A stretch of 6,595 nt of DNA from Porphyromonas sp. GTDB taxonomy: Bacteria > Bacteroidota > Bacteroidia > Bacteroidales > Porphyromonadaceae. The stretch covers positions 1 to 6,595 of the forward strand of contig RBKG01000124.1 in NCBI GenBank assembly GCA_003640335.1, read 5' to 3'. Below the pieces are notes generated by a model that saw only the letters and a list, made by a program, of their open reading frames with translations, was not told the origin of the DNA and made no database searches. Below are positions 6,564 to 6,595 of the stretch, one piece after another. The first letter of the stretch is position 1. Each line of letters begins with the position of its first letter. The position numbers and the translations under genes were made by a program.

Positions 6564-6595
6564 TCGTGTAACCATTCGCAATAATAATCTGTAAT

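Noticed and set aside
6564..6595. Terminator for the DUF4831-POT unit
   Set aside because: The 32 bases after the transporter stop codon show no stem and T-run; the terminator, if any, lies beyond the window.

Overview
The window carries five complete genes in two divergent transcription units. It reads as the chromosome of an anaerobic or microaerophilic member of the Bacteroidota, most likely in or near Porphyromonas. The reasons are: both promoter candidates have the Bacteroidota-type -7 box TAnnTTTG; none of the five genes has a clear Shine-Dalgarno sequence; the respiratory complex is the cytochrome-b558-type, three-subunit form typical of this phylum; and the secreted protein belongs to a family (DUF4831) that I know only from Bacteroidota. 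The genus is an inference, not a reading.

Left half, minus strand (about 3653 down to 19): a putative promoter at 3646-3653, a leader of about 80 nt with a small hairpin, then frdC (cytochrome b), frdA (flavoprotein), frdB (iron-sulfur protein), and an intrinsic terminator at 19-57. The gaps are 32 and 20 nt, so this is one operon. It encodes a membrane-bound quinol:fumarate reductase / succinate dehydrogenase. In anaerobic Bacteroidota this complex normally runs as a menaquinol-linked fumarate reductase, ending anaerobic electron transport and producing succinate. All expected catalytic, flavin, Fe-S and haem residues can be found.

Middle, 3559-3893: a 335-bp AT-rich divergent intergenic region. 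It holds the two oppositely directed promoters, two neighbouring inverted repeats (3716-3733 and 3743-3756) that could be regulator sites, and no gene.

Right half, plus strand (about 3860 to 6563): a secreted DUF4831-family protein of unknown function, followed 24 nt later by a POT-family (PTR2) major facilitator transporter. The two are probably co-transcribed. The transporter keeps the POT scaffold but carries substitutions at several positions that are usually invariant, and it has an unusually long periplasmic loop between TM5 and TM6.

Most of the window is ordinary core metabolism. I see no mobile element, CRISPR array, RNA gene or defence system, and no convincing new system. The points most worth a second look are the variant POT signature motifs, the pairing of an uncharacterised secreted protein with that transporter, and the dyads in the shared intergenic region.
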